A stretch of 29,647 nucleotides of DNA from Betaproteobacteria bacterium (GTDB taxonomy: Bacteria; Pseudomonadota; Gammaproteobacteria; Burkholderiales; Burkholderiaceae), in the NCBI GenBank assembly GCA_009921765.1, contig RFXC01000021.1, positions 1-29,647 of the forward strand. Direction: 5' to 3'. The notes beneath the pieces are model-generated. The model was not told where the DNA came from. It saw nothing but the letters and a program-made list of their open reading frames with translations, and ran no database searches. The position numbers and the translations under genes were made by a program. Every line of letters begins with the position of its first letter. Position 1 is the first letter of the stretch. Below, one piece after another: positions 7,100-14,963 of the stretch.

Positions 7100-7115
7100 C
7101 GGCACGCACTATGCT
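7100..7115 (+). promoter_or_regulatory. Second sigma-54 promoter candidate, upstream of small exported protein
   Basis: The plus strand reads CGGCACGCACTATGCT. GGCACG (-24) and TGC (-12) match the consensus with the invariant GG-N10-GC spacing, and mismatches occur only at the first T of each element. The predicted start is near 7126, about 76 bases before the ATG at 7202. It is weaker than the RTX promoter by sequence, but its placement beside the activator gene supports it. Confidence 0.6.
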
Positions 7116-7157
7116 CAAATGCGAATCACCGGAACCCGTTCACCCGAATCGCCCCTC

Positions 7158-7190
7158 ATGTTCGAAAGATTGTCGATGAGAACATTTTTT
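7158..7190 (+). other. Leader inverted repeat ATGTTC-N16-GAACAT followed by T-run
   Basis: In the leader of the small exported-protein gene, ATGTTC (7158-7163) and GAACAT (7180-7185) form a perfect 6-bp inverted repeat, followed at once by further T residues. This could be an attenuator-like or RBS-controlling structure. The stem is short, the loop is long, and it may be chance. Confidence 0.25.
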
Positions 7191-7201
7191 GCCGGCCGTT
7201 C

Positions 7202-7576
7202 ATGATGCTGCTCGCCGCCAACGCCCATCGCCGCATGCACGGCTGGCTGCGGCCTGGCCTTGCAGCAGCCACGCTGATTGCATTTTTGCCGATCCGCGTT
7301 GCCGCGCTGGAAGTGCGCATGACCTGCCAGCACCAGGGCAAGACCTATTGGGTGAGCTACGACTCCAATCAGAAACTCTTTCGAAGCGGCGATCCTGATG
7401 CCGGATCACGATTCCGCGTCAAGCGCGATCAGGTTGATAGCGATGGCGTACTGGTGTGGGTGGGCGCGCAGATGATGGGCGGTGAACGCGATCTGCTCGC
7501 CTTCTTTGGCAACGATACCAAGTGGCTTCGCCATTTCTACGGTAACGGCAGCCAGATCATGCATCGCTGTCAATAG
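7202..7576 (+). CDS. Small exported protein of unknown function, two cysteines
   Basis: This is an unrecognised 124-residue protein. A basic N-terminus and a hydrophobic stretch (about residues 18-35, AAATLIAFLPIRVAA) look like a Sec signal peptide, with probable cleavage after VAA (about residue 35). That leaves a mature part of about 89 residues. It has two cysteines, one near each end (C42 in MTCQH, C123 in HRCQ), suggesting one disulfide that pins the termini, and is rich in aromatic residues (TYWVSY, VLVWVG, LLAFFG, WLRHFYG). The start is uncertain: ATGs at 7202, 7205 and 7235 are in frame and none has a clear Shine-Dalgarno. The gene is divergent from the sigma-54 activator and carries its own sigma-54 promoter candidate, so it may belong to the same regulon as the RTX protein. 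Its role is unknown; an envelope or calcium-linked function would be speculation. Confidence 0.7.
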   Translation: MMLLAANAHRRMHGWLRPGLAAATLIAFLPIRVAALEVRMTCQHQGKTYWVSYDSNQKLFRSGDPDAGSRFRVKRDQVDSDGVLVWVGAQMMGGERDLLAFFGNDTKWLRHFYGNGSQIMHRCQ

Positions 7577-7618
7577 GGCCGACTCCGTCAGGCTCCCCGC
7601 GCCACGAGACGCTCGCGA

Positions 7619-8536
7619 TCAGACCGGGTCCCAGTTGAACACGTCTGGCGAGCGGTCAAGCGGATAAAACGACGCCCGAAGCGCCGGCATCGCGCGCTCG
7701 GCAATACTCTGCGCGGTCCACCCATCGCCACTGTGAAGGCTTCGTATCGGCCGGTTCTGGCTGATCAGAAAAATCTCGTTGGCCCGCACAGCGAAGATCT
7801 GGCCGCTCACCTCGCGCGCGGCCTCGCTTGCAAGATAGACCGCAAGGGGCGCAATCTGGTGGGTCTGCATGCGCTGCAGCCGCTCCACCCGGGCCTGCTG
7901 CTCGGGCGTGTCGGTGGGAATCGATCCGATCATCCGGCTGTAGGCAAACGGCGAAATGCAGTTTGATCGAACACCGAACTTCGCCATGTCCAGGGCAATC
8001 GACTTGGACAGTGCCACGATGCCGAGCTTTGCCGCCGAATAATTGGCCTGTCCGAGGTTTCCGATCAGCCCCGACGTGGACGTCATGTGGATGTAGGCAC
8101 CCGACTGCTGGGCCTTGAAGTGGGGCGCGGCGGCGCGCGATACAAAGAACGTGCCGTTCAGATGAACATCAATCACCGTCCGCCATTCGTCGGCACTCAT
8201 GTTGTGGAAGAAGCGGTCACGCAGGATCCCGGCATTGTTGATGACCGCGTCAATCCGCCCGAAGGTATCGAGCGCCTGCTCAACCATGCGGTGCGCCGCT
8301 GTCCAGTCGGCCACGCTGTCGCCGTTGGCGCTTGCCTCGCCACCGGCCGCCCGAATCTCATCCACCACGGCCTGGGCCCGCGAGCGATCCTGGCCTTCTC
8401 CCGCCACGCTCGAGCCCAGATCATTGACCAGCACGCTGGCGCCCTCGGCTGCCAGGGCCAGCGCAAGTTCACGGCCAATGCCGCCACCGGCCCCGGTGAC
8501 CAGTACGACCTTGTTCTGCAGAAATCTTTCTTTCAT
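7619..8536 (-). CDS. SDR-family dehydrogenase, (3R)-hydroxyacyl-CoA dehydrogenase-like
   Basis: This 305-residue NAD(P)-dependent short-chain dehydrogenase shows TGAGGGIG (14-21) for cofactor binding, NNAG (100-103) and a catalytic S153/Y166/K170 set (STSG...YSAAK). NNAGILRDRFF and the general layout resemble the dehydrogenase half of multifunctional enzyme type 2 (HSD17B4-like). A role on 3-hydroxyacyl-CoA in fatty-acid or polyester metabolism is therefore plausible, but the substrate cannot be read from sequence. The C-terminus (about 225-305) extends past the SDR core and ends FNWDPV. The start at 8536 places the glycine motif at the usual distance from the N-terminus. It is divergent from miaB (60-bp gap), convergent with the small exported-protein gene, and apparently monocistronic. 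Confidence 0.9.
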   Translation of the reverse strand: MKERFLQNKVVLVTGAGGGIGRELALALAAEGASVLVNDLGSSVAGEGQDRSRAQAVVDEIRAAGGEASANGDSVADWTAAHRMVEQALDTFGRIDAVINNAGILRDRFFHNMSADEWRTVIDVHLNGTFFVSRAAAPHFKAQQSGAYIHMTSTSGLIGNLGQANYSAAKLGIVALSKSIALDMAKFGVRSNCISPFAYSRMIGSIPTDTPEQQARVERLQRMQTHQIAPLAVYLASEAAREVSGQIFAVRANEIFLISQNRPIRSLHSGDGWTAQSIAERAMPALRASFYPLDRSPDVFNWDPV

Positions 8537-8596
8537 TGACCGACTCCGGGCGAATTGGCGGGGTGTTGTGGCTCGCCGGGGCAAGCCGCCGGTAAA

Positions 8597-9940
8597 ATGC
8601 CACAGATGAAACGCAAACTCCATATCCGCACCTTCGGCTGCCAGATGAACGAGTACGACTCGGACAAGATGGCCGAAGTGCTCGCCGAAAGCGAAGGCGC
8701 CGTCCTGACCGATCGCCTCGAAGAGGCCGACATCATCCTCTTCAACACCTGTTCGGTCCGCGAGAAAGCCCAGGAAAAAGTGTTCTCCGACCTCGGACGG
8801 CTGCGGGCCCTCAAGCGCGAGCGACCCAGCCTGGTGGTGGGCGTTGGCGGTTGCGTGGCAAGCCAGGAAGGCGCCAACATCGTTGCCCGGGCGCCGTTTG
8901 TCGACGTGGTGTTCGGTCCCCAGACCCTGCATCGGCTGCCGCAGCTGCTCCGCGAGCGCGCGCAGACCGGCCGCTCCCAGGTCGACATCAGCTTTCCTGA
9001 AATCGAGAAATTCGATCACCTGCCGCCAGCCCGAACCGACGGCGCCACCGCCTTCGTCTCCATCATGGAAGGCTGCAGCAAATATTGCAGCTTCTGTGTC
9101 GTGCCCTATACGCGCGGCGAGGAGGTCTCCCGGCCCTTTGACGATGTACTCACCGAGGTGGCCGGACTCGCCGACCAGGGGGTTCGCGAAATCACCCTGC
9201 TGGGCCAGAACGTGAATGCCTACCTCGGGCCGATGGGCGACACCGCCGAGAAGGCCGACTTCGCGCTGCTGCTGGAATATGTTGCAGAGATCCCGGGTAT
9301 CGAACGCATCCGCTACACCACCTCGCATCCACGCGAGTTCTCGCAGCGCCTGATCAACGCCCATGGCGCAATCGAGAAGCTCGCCACCCAGGTTCATCTC
9401 CCGGTTCAGTCGGGCTCCGACCGGATCCTCGCCGCCATGAAACGGGGCTATACCGCGCTCGAATACAAGTCCATCATCCGGAAGCTTCGGGTGGCGCGTC
9501 CCGAGGTTTGCCTGTCTTCCGATTTCATCGTCGGTTTCCCTGGCGAGACCGAGGCCGATTTCGCGCAGACCATGCGGCTGGTTGAAGACGTCGGCTTTGA
9601 CGCGTCGTTCTCGTTCGTGTTCAGCGCTCGCCCCGGCACGCCCGCTGCCGACCTGCCCGACGACACAGCGCAGGCGGTGAAGCTGGAGCGCCTGCAGCGC
9701 TTGCAGGCCCAGATCGACACCCAGGCCCGCGCCATCAGCGCTGCCATGGTGGGTAGCGTGCAGCGTGTGCTGGTGGAAGGTCGCGCCAAAAAAGACGCCA
9801 CCGAATTGAGCGGACGCACCTCCAACAACCGCATCGTCAATTTTCCCGGGCCCGACCGTCTGCTTGGCCAGTTCGTGGATATCCGGATCACCACGGCGTT
9901 CCCGCACTCTCTGCGTGGGGATGTGCTCATCCATGACTGA
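8597..9940 (+). CDS. miaB: tRNA-2-methylthio-N6-dimethylallyladenosine synthase MiaB
   Basis: This radical-SAM methylthiotransferase converts i6A37 to ms2i6A37 in tRNAs that read codons starting with U. The N-terminal methylthiotransferase domain has the three cluster cysteines C15 ([10 protein letters not shown]), C52 (NTCSVREKA) and C86 (GGCVAS). The radical-SAM cluster motif is GCSKYCSFC (C160, C164, C167), and a TRAM RNA-binding domain closes the 447-residue protein. ATGs at 8597 and 8606 are both possible and neither has a strong Shine-Dalgarno; the shorter form starts [12 protein letters not shown]. phoH starts inside its last codons, so the two are coupled. miaB-phoH-ybeY-corC-lnt is a widespread proteobacterial order. 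Confidence 0.97.
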   Translation: MPQMKRKLHIRTFGCQMNEYDSDKMAEVLAESEGAVLTDRLEEADIILFNTCSVREKAQEKVFSDLGRLRALKRERPSLVVGVGGCVASQEGANIVARAPFVDVVFGPQTLHRLPQLLRERAQTGRSQVDISFPEIEKFDHLPPARTDGATAFVSIMEGCSKYCSFCVVPYTRGEEVSRPFDDVLTEVAGLADQGVREITLLGQNVNAYLGPMGDTAEKADFALLLEYVAEIPGIERIRYTTSHPREFSQRLINAHGAIEKLATQVHLPVQSGSDRILAAMKRGYTALEYKSIIRKLRVARPEVCLSSDFIVGFPGETEADFAQTMRLVEDVGFDASFSFVFSARPGTPAADLPDDTAQAVKLERLQRLQAQIDTQARAISAAMVGSVQRVLVEGRAKKDATELSGRTSNNRIVNFPGPDRLLGQFVDIRITTAFPHSLRGDVLIHD

Positions 9941-10970
9941 GGCACTGACCCCGCGTGGTGCCGGTGCAGCACGCGGACGGCGCGACGCGCGGCTCGAATT
10001 CGACCTCACCGACACCGGCAACGCAGGCGACAACCAGCGTCTGGCCAACTTGTGTGGCCCGCTCGATGCCAACCTCGCGCAAATTGCAGCCGCTTATGGC
10101 GTGCAAGTGAGCCGCCGCAATGCGCACTTCACCGTTGAAGGCCCGGGCGTTGCCAACCGCCAGGCACGCGATGCGATCATGCATTTCCACGGACTGTCTG
10201 CGGGGTCGCTGTCACTGGATGACATCCAACTCGGGTTGGTCGAGCTTCGCGGTCGCGCCAGTGCGGCAGCAGCCGGCGCCGAGCCCGCCGGACCCGACGA
10301 ATCACCGGTTCTGCACACCCGCCGCACGGATCTTCAGGGCCGTACCCCCAGGCAACGCGAGTACCTGCGCAACATCCTCGCGCATGACGTCTGTTTCGGT
10401 ATCGGGCCCGCGGGCACCGGCAAGACCTATCTCGCGGTGGCATGTGCAGTCGATGCGCTCGAGCGCGACGCCGTCAAGCGCATTGTGCTGACACGGCCCG
10501 CGGTGGAAGCCGGTGAGCGGCTGGGCTTTCTGCCAGGCGACCTGTCGCAGAAAGTCGACCCCTATCTTCGGCCGCTCTACGACGCGCTCTACGACCTGCT
10601 CGGGTTTGATCGTACCGCCCGGATGTTCGAGAAGCAGGCCATTGAAATCGCGCCGCTCGCCTACATGCGTGGCCGAACACTCAACCACGCCTTCATCATT
10701 CTTGACGAGGCCCAGAACACCACTCCCGAGCAGATGAAAATGTTTCTCACCCGCATCGGGTTTGGATCGAAGGCCGTGGTAACAGGCGACGCCACCCAGA
10801 TCGATCTGCCCAAGGGCCAGGCGTCCGGTCTGATCGAAGCCCGCCGTGTGCTCGCTGGTGTGCGCGGCATCGCCTTCACGCACTTCGACAGCACCGACGT
10901 GGTGCGTCACCCGTTGGTAGCCCGTATCGTCGAGGCTTATGAAAAGCACGCCCCCCCCGCCACGCGATAG
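9933..10970 (+). CDS. phoH: PhoH-like (YbeZ) ATPase
   Basis: This 345-residue P-loop ATPase of the PhoH/YbeZ family works with the endoribonuclease YbeY in RNA metabolism. An N-terminal KH-like region is followed by the ATPase core with Walker A GPAGTGKT (158-165), Walker B FIILDEAQ (254-261) and the downstream [12 protein letters not shown] segment typical of PhoH. The ATG at 9933 overlaps the end of miaB by 8 bases, and the next gene, ybeY, starts 32 bases before this one stops. Both overlaps point to a single transcript. The name phoH is used in its genome-annotation sense; nothing here shows phosphate control. Confidence 0.95.
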   Translation: MTEALTPRGAGAARGRRDARLEFDLTDTGNAGDNQRLANLCGPLDANLAQIAAAYGVQVSRRNAHFTVEGPGVANRQARDAIMHFHGLSAGSLSLDDIQLGLVELRGRASAAAAGAEPAGPDESPVLHTRRTDLQGRTPRQREYLRNILAHDVCFGIGPAGTGKTYLAVACAVDALERDAVKRIVLTRPAVEAGERLGFLPGDLSQKVDPYLRPLYDALYDLLGFDRTARMFEKQAIEIAPLAYMRGRTLNHAFIILDEAQNTTPEQMKMFLTRIGFGSKAVVTGDATQIDLPKGQASGLIEARRVLAGVRGIAFTHFDSTDVVRHPLVARIVEAYEKHAPPATR

Positions 10971-11481
10971 GCCGCCTCGGCGGCGCGCGCAAGCGGCTGC
11001 CGCCTCTCTCACGCTTGCGCTTCAAACGGGTTCGGGGGTGACCGCCCTCCCTGCCACGCGCGCGCAACTCCGTCGCTGGGTGTTGGCGGTGCTCGAAAAC
11101 GACGCCGACCTCACCTTGCGGTTCGTCAACCGGGCCGAGGCATGCGCGCTCAACGCGGGCTATCGCAAGCGCAGTTACGCCCCCGACGTGCTCACGTTCG
11201 TCTACGAACATACCGAGCCGCGCACCCGGGTTCATTTGTCAGGCAAGGCAAGCCCCCGTCTTCAGGCCGACATCGTGCTCTGCGTGCCGGTATTGCGCGA
11301 ACAGGCCCGTCGCGCGGGCTGGCCGCTCGCGTGGCGTCTTGCGCATCTGGTCATCCACGGCGTGCTGCACGCGCAGGGACACGACCACGAGCAGGATGAC
11401 GACGCGCGTCGCATGCAGTCCCTCGAGACCCTCGCCCTTCAGCGCTTCCGCATCCCCGACCCCTATGCCGAGTCCCCGTAG
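10939..11481 (+). CDS. ybeY: Endoribonuclease YbeY (rRNA maturation factor)
   Basis: This zinc-dependent endoribonuclease acts in 16S rRNA 3'-end maturation and ribosome quality control. The metal site is [11 protein letters not shown], with H140, H144 and H150 as expected ligands; the conserved NxxYR-type segment is [16 protein letters not shown]. At 180 residues it is longer than many YbeY proteins (about 155) because of a Pro/Arg-rich N-terminus. The ATG at 10939 lies inside phoH. A GTG at 11038 would delete the first strand (LTLALQ), so the longer form is preferred; GAGG sits just before the ATG. It is co-transcribed with phoH. Confidence 0.95.
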   Translation: MKSTPPPPRDRPPRRRAQAAAASLTLALQTGSGVTALPATRAQLRRWVLAVLENDADLTLRFVNRAEACALNAGYRKRSYAPDVLTFVYEHTEPRTRVHLSGKASPRLQADIVLCVPVLREQARRAGWPLAWRLAHLVIHGVLHAQGHDHEQDDDARRMQSLETLALQRFRIPDPYAESP

Positions 11482-11546
11482 GGCAGTCATGGAAAGCACC
11501 GGGTTGCCGGTGTATGCTCTGCGCGTCGCAACAACCCATCGGATCC

Positions 11547-12428
11547 ATGTCAGACCCCCTGCCGGCAGGTGAACGAAAACGAACCTTTATCGAACGCCTG
11601 TCCGCGATGCTGTTGCGCACGCCGGACGATCGACACGAACTGATTGAACTCCTTCGCCGCGCGCACGAACGTTTTCTGTTTGATGCCGAGGCACTGTCCA
11701 TGATCGAGGGCGTGCTGCAGGTTTCACAACTGTCGGTTCGCGACATCATGGTGCCGCGCGCACAGATGGAAGTGATCGAGATCCGAGAAAGCCCTGAGCA
11801 GTTCCTGCCGCGCGTCGTGAAAACAGCGCATTCGCGCTTTCCGGTGGTCGATGGCGATCGCGATCGCGTAATCGGCATCCTGCACGCCAAAGATCTTCTG
11901 CGCCTGCAAATCGATCCCGCGGTCGATATCCGCGATCTGCTGCGCCCGCCTGTCTTTGTACCGGAGTCCAAGCGACTCAACGTGCTGCTGCACGAGTTTC
12001 GCGCCGGCCGACACCACCTGGCGATTGTTGTCGATGAATACGGCGGATCGGCAGGCCTGATCACGATCGAAGATGTTCTCGAACAAATCGTAGGCGACAT
12101 CGAAGACGAATTCGACTTCGACGAAGAGTCCGACCACGTCGTGCCCGTTGAGCCTGGTGCGAGCGGTCAGCGTTATCGCGTGCGAGCGCTCGCCTCGGTT
12201 GAGCAGGTGAACGAGGTGATGCACACCGAGATCGCCGACGAGGGCTTCGACACCATTGGCGGACTGGTCACCGATCGCCTGGGGCGCGTGCCCCGCCGCG
12301 GCGAGCGGGTCACGATAGGCGGCGTGCTCTTTGAGGTGCTTCGCGCCGACGCGCGTCAGGCGCACCTGTTCCTAATTGAGCGCTCCGCCGCGGCGGCACC
12401 GGCGCCCGTCGCGGACGATGCGAACTGA
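11547..12428 (+). CDS. corC: CorC/YbeX family CBS-domain protein
   Basis: This 293-residue cytosolic protein has two tandem CBS domains (about residues 70-185, starting VRDIMVPRAQM) and a C-terminal CorC_HlyC transporter-associated domain (about 205-280, including IADEGFDTIGGLV and RRGERVTIGG). There are no membrane segments, as in E. coli CorC/YbeX, and unlike the related membrane exporters. The family has been linked to magnesium/cobalt efflux and, through its neighbours, to ribosome metabolism; the exact role is unsettled. I chose the ATG at 11547, which gives the usual MSDP-type N-terminus. It lies 65 bp after ybeY, and its end overlaps lnt by 11 bp. Confidence 0.93.
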   Translation: MSDPLPAGERKRTFIERLSAMLLRTPDDRHELIELLRRAHERFLFDAEALSMIEGVLQVSQLSVRDIMVPRAQMEVIEIRESPEQFLPRVVKTAHSRFPVVDGDRDRVIGILHAKDLLRLQIDPAVDIRDLLRPPVFVPESKRLNVLLHEFRAGRHHLAIVVDEYGGSAGLITIEDVLEQIVGDIEDEFDFDEESDHVVPVEPGASGQRYRVRALASVEQVNEVMHTEIADEGFDTIGGLVTDRLGRVPRRGERVTIGGVLFEVLRADARQAHLFLIERSAAAAPAPVADDAN

Positions 12429-13962
12429 GCGCGGTTTCAAGCCCGCGCTGCTAGCAGCCCTTGCGCTTGGTCTGATCCACGCGCTCTCCCTGTCGGTGGC
12501 GGGCGCCTGGTGGTTGCAGTGGTTGGCCTTCGGCCTGTTTGCCGCGCTCACGGCTGCGCAAAGCGAAACGCCCCGCCGCACACGCCGGTCGGCTGCAATC
12601 GGCTTTGCATTCGGGCTGGGCTGGTTTGTCGCGGGCGTCTGCTGGCTGTTTATCAGCATGCACCGCTATGGCGGCATGCCGGCGCCGCTCGCCGGGCTGG
12701 CGCTCCTTCTCTTTTGCGCCTATCTGTCGATCTTTCCCGCAGTCGCTACCGCACTTGCTGCCTGGCTCAGCCGGGCTCGCGGCGTCCACCCGGACGGCCG
12801 CCTGTGCTCGACTGCGTTGGCCTGCGCGCTGGCGGGTGCCTTCACCCTGGCGGAGTTGCTGCGCGGATGGCTGTTCACCGGATTTCCGTGGGTCGCGCCC
12901 GGTTATGCGCATACCGACGGACCTTTCGGCGGCCTCGCGCCGCTGGTGGGCGTCTTCGGGGTGGGCGCAGCCGCTTGTCTGAGCGCTGCGCTCACCGCGC
13001 TCGCGGTCCGTGATGTGCTGCACCGCCGCGCGCTGCACGGGGCGCCGCTCGTCATCGCCATTGCGCTTGCCGGGGCCGGGTGGCTCGCTGAGCAATTCCA
13101 ATGGGAAACGGCAGCGACCACGCCGCTTCATGTGGATCTCATTCAAGGCAACGTCGCGCAGGACATGAAGTTTGATGCAGCCCGTGCGCGCGCCGCCATG
13201 GCCGCCTACGCCGACGCGCTGCAGCCTGGCCGGGCGCACCTCACCGTGCTGCCCGAGACCGCCTGGACCGTTCCGTGGCACCTGACACCGCCTGAAATTA
13301 GTGAGCGCATCCGGGGAGCGCTCACCGGAGGATCAAGGGTCGCAATCGGCATGCCGCTGGTCGCTCAGGAGAATGCCCGGCAACTTACCAACAGCGTCGC
13401 GGTGATCGGGCAGGAGGGATCGATCATCAGCCGCTACGACAAGACTCATTTGGTGCCGTTTGGCGAGTTCATCCCGTGGGGGTTTCGCTGGTTCGTCGCC
13501 ATGATGAACATCCCGCTCGGCGACTTTGGTCGTGGACGTGAAAGCCAGCCAATGCTCGATATGGCGGGTCATCTGATTGCTTTCAACATCTGTTATGAAG
13601 ACCTGTTTGGCGACGAACTCGCGCGCCAGGTGAGAGCGGGCGCCAATCTGTTGATCAATGTCAGCAACATTGCCTGGTTCGGCGATTCGCATGCCCAGGA
13701 GCAGCACCTGCAGATTGCGCGCATGCGGTCGCGTGAACTGGCCCGGCCTATGCTCCGCGCCACCAATACCGGCGTGACGGCGGCGATCGACCATCGGGGT
13801 GTGGTGCTCGACCGGCTGCCGGGGCAGCAGGTCGGTGCGCTGCGCCTCACCATCACGCCAACCCAGGGCATCACACCCTTCGCGCGCTGGGCCAATCTGC
13901 CAGCGTGGCTGACCGCGCTTGCGCTGCTGGTGTCGGCGACCCTGCTCGCACGGCGTCGCTGA
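12418..13962 (+). CDS. lnt: Apolipoprotein N-acyltransferase Lnt
   Basis: This 514-residue inner-membrane enzyme adds the third acyl chain to the N-terminal cysteine of lipoproteins. Hydrophobic segments fill about residues 8-225, then comes a periplasmic nitrilase-like domain with the Glu-Lys-Cys triad: E280 (VLPETAW), K342 ([11 protein letters not shown]) and C392 ([10 protein letters not shown]). A last membrane segment lies near the C-terminus ([13 protein letters not shown]). The ATG at 12418 overlaps corC by 11 bases. This is the last gene of the miaB-phoH-ybeY-corC-lnt run; a 110-bp gap to glyQ follows. Confidence 0.96.
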   Translation: MRTERGFKPALLAALALGLIHALSLSVAGAWWLQWLAFGLFAALTAAQSETPRRTRRSAAIGFAFGLGWFVAGVCWLFISMHRYGGMPAPLAGLALLLFCAYLSIFPAVATALAAWLSRARGVHPDGRLCSTALACALAGAFTLAELLRGWLFTGFPWVAPGYAHTDGPFGGLAPLVGVFGVGAAACLSAALTALAVRDVLHRRALHGAPLVIAIALAGAGWLAEQFQWETAATTPLHVDLIQGNVAQDMKFDAARARAAMAAYADALQPGRAHLTVLPETAWTVPWHLTPPEISERIRGALTGGSRVAIGMPLVAQENARQLTNSVAVIGQEGSIISRYDKTHLVPFGEFIPWGFRWFVAMMNIPLGDFGRGRESQPMLDMAGHLIAFNICYEDLFGDELARQVRAGANLLINVSNIAWFGDSHAQEQHLQIARMRSRELARPMLRATNTGVTAAIDHRGVVLDRLPGQQVGALRLTITPTQGITPFARWANLPAWLTALALLVSATLLARRR

Positions 13963-14034
13963 GCTGCGCAAGCGCTCTTGACTCACCTGAGGGTTCGGCA
14001 GCGGGAATCCATCCGTCGCGCAGAGGAGACCCGC

Positions 14035-14040
14035 TAGAAT
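14035..14040 (+). promoter_or_regulatory. Candidate -10 (TAGAAT) for glyQ
   Basis: TAGAAT lies 33 bases before the glyQ ATG in the gap after lnt. No good -35 hexamer is seen at 16-18 bp spacing, so this is a position-supported guess. A TTGACT at 13978 is too far away to pair with it. Confidence 0.3.
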
Positions 14041-14072
14041 CACGGGTTTCGCAGCGACCGCGGCCCCTCTTT

Positions 14073-14960
14073 ATGCAGACCTTTCAGCAAACCATTCTCC
14101 GGCTCCAGCAATACTGGGACAGTCACGGCTGCGCGCTTCTTCAGCCCTACGATATGGAAGTAGGCGCCGGCACCTTTCACACCGCCACGTTTCTGCGGGC
14201 CATCGGTCCCGAACCCTGGCGGGCGGCCTATGTTCAGCCCTCGCGCCGCCCGAAGGACGGCCGCTATGGCGACAATCCCAACCGACTGCAGCACTACTAC
14301 CAGTACCAGGTGGTGCTGAAGCCCTCGCCCCCCAACATCCTGCAGCTCTACCTGGGGTCCCTGGAAGCGCTTGGCATCAATCTCAAGTCCAACGATGTGC
14401 GGTTTGTGGAAGACGACTGGGAGTCGCCCACTCTGGGCGCGTGGGGTCTGGGCTGGGAGGTCTGGCTGAACGGCATGGAGGTCACGCAGTTCACCTATTT
14501 CCAGGAAGTGGGCTCGCTCAAATGCCAACCGGTGACTGGCGAAATCACCTATGGTCTGGAGCGCCTTGCCATGTACCTGCAGCGGGTGGAAAGCGTGTTC
14601 GATCTGCGCTGGACCGACGACATCCTCTACCGCGATGTGTTCCACCAGAACGAGGTGGAGCAGTCCACCTACAACTTCGAGCACTCGAACGCGACCATGC
14701 TGTTTCGGCACTTCGGCGAATACGAAGCCGAGGCCCGCAAGCTCATCGAGGCACAGCTCGCGCTGCCGGCCTATGAAATGGTCATGAAGTGCTCGCACAC
14801 CTTCAATCTGCTCGATGCCCGCGGGGCGATCTCGGTCACCGAGCGTGCGGCCTACATTGGTCGCGTCCGTAACCTCGCTCGCGCGGTGGCGCAGGCGTTT
14901 TATGACTCGCGCGAACGGTTGGGGTTCCCCATGCTGAAATCGCAGCCGAAGGCGGCCTGA
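14073..14960 (+). CDS. glyQ: Glycine--tRNA ligase alpha subunit
   Basis: This is the catalytic alpha subunit (295 residues) of the bacterial alpha2-beta2 glycyl-tRNA synthetase, which charges tRNA-Gly. The start [15 protein letters not shown] and the class II core segments ([55 protein letters not shown]) are typical and the length is normal. The ATG at 14073 gives the standard N-terminus; an open frame continues upstream into lnt but is not needed. glyS begins 3 bases after the stop, so the subunits are translated from one message. Confidence 0.98.
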   Translation: MQTFQQTILRLQQYWDSHGCALLQPYDMEVGAGTFHTATFLRAIGPEPWRAAYVQPSRRPKDGRYGDNPNRLQHYYQYQVVLKPSPPNILQLYLGSLEALGINLKSNDVRFVEDDWESPTLGAWGLGWEVWLNGMEVTQFTYFQEVGSLKCQPVTGEITYGLERLAMYLQRVESVFDLRWTDDILYRDVFHQNEVEQSTYNFEHSNATMLFRHFGEYEAEARKLIEAQLALPAYEMVMKCSHTFNLLDARGAISVTERAAYIGRVRNLARAVAQAFYDSRERLGFPMLKSQPKAA

Positions 14961-14963
14961 CCC

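Noticed and set aside
8537..10072. Long minus-strand open frame (817 codons) running through miaB and fused in frame to the SDR gene
   Set aside because: It is antisense to strongly conserved miaB and phoH. The SDR protein has a normal start at 8536, and the extra N-terminal stretch has no recognisable motif; GC-rich codon bias explains the open frame.
13978..14040. TTGACT and TAGAAT as a sigma-70 promoter pair for glyQ
   Set aside because: The two hexamers are about 51 bp apart, far beyond the 16-18 bp required; only the -10 was kept, at low confidence.
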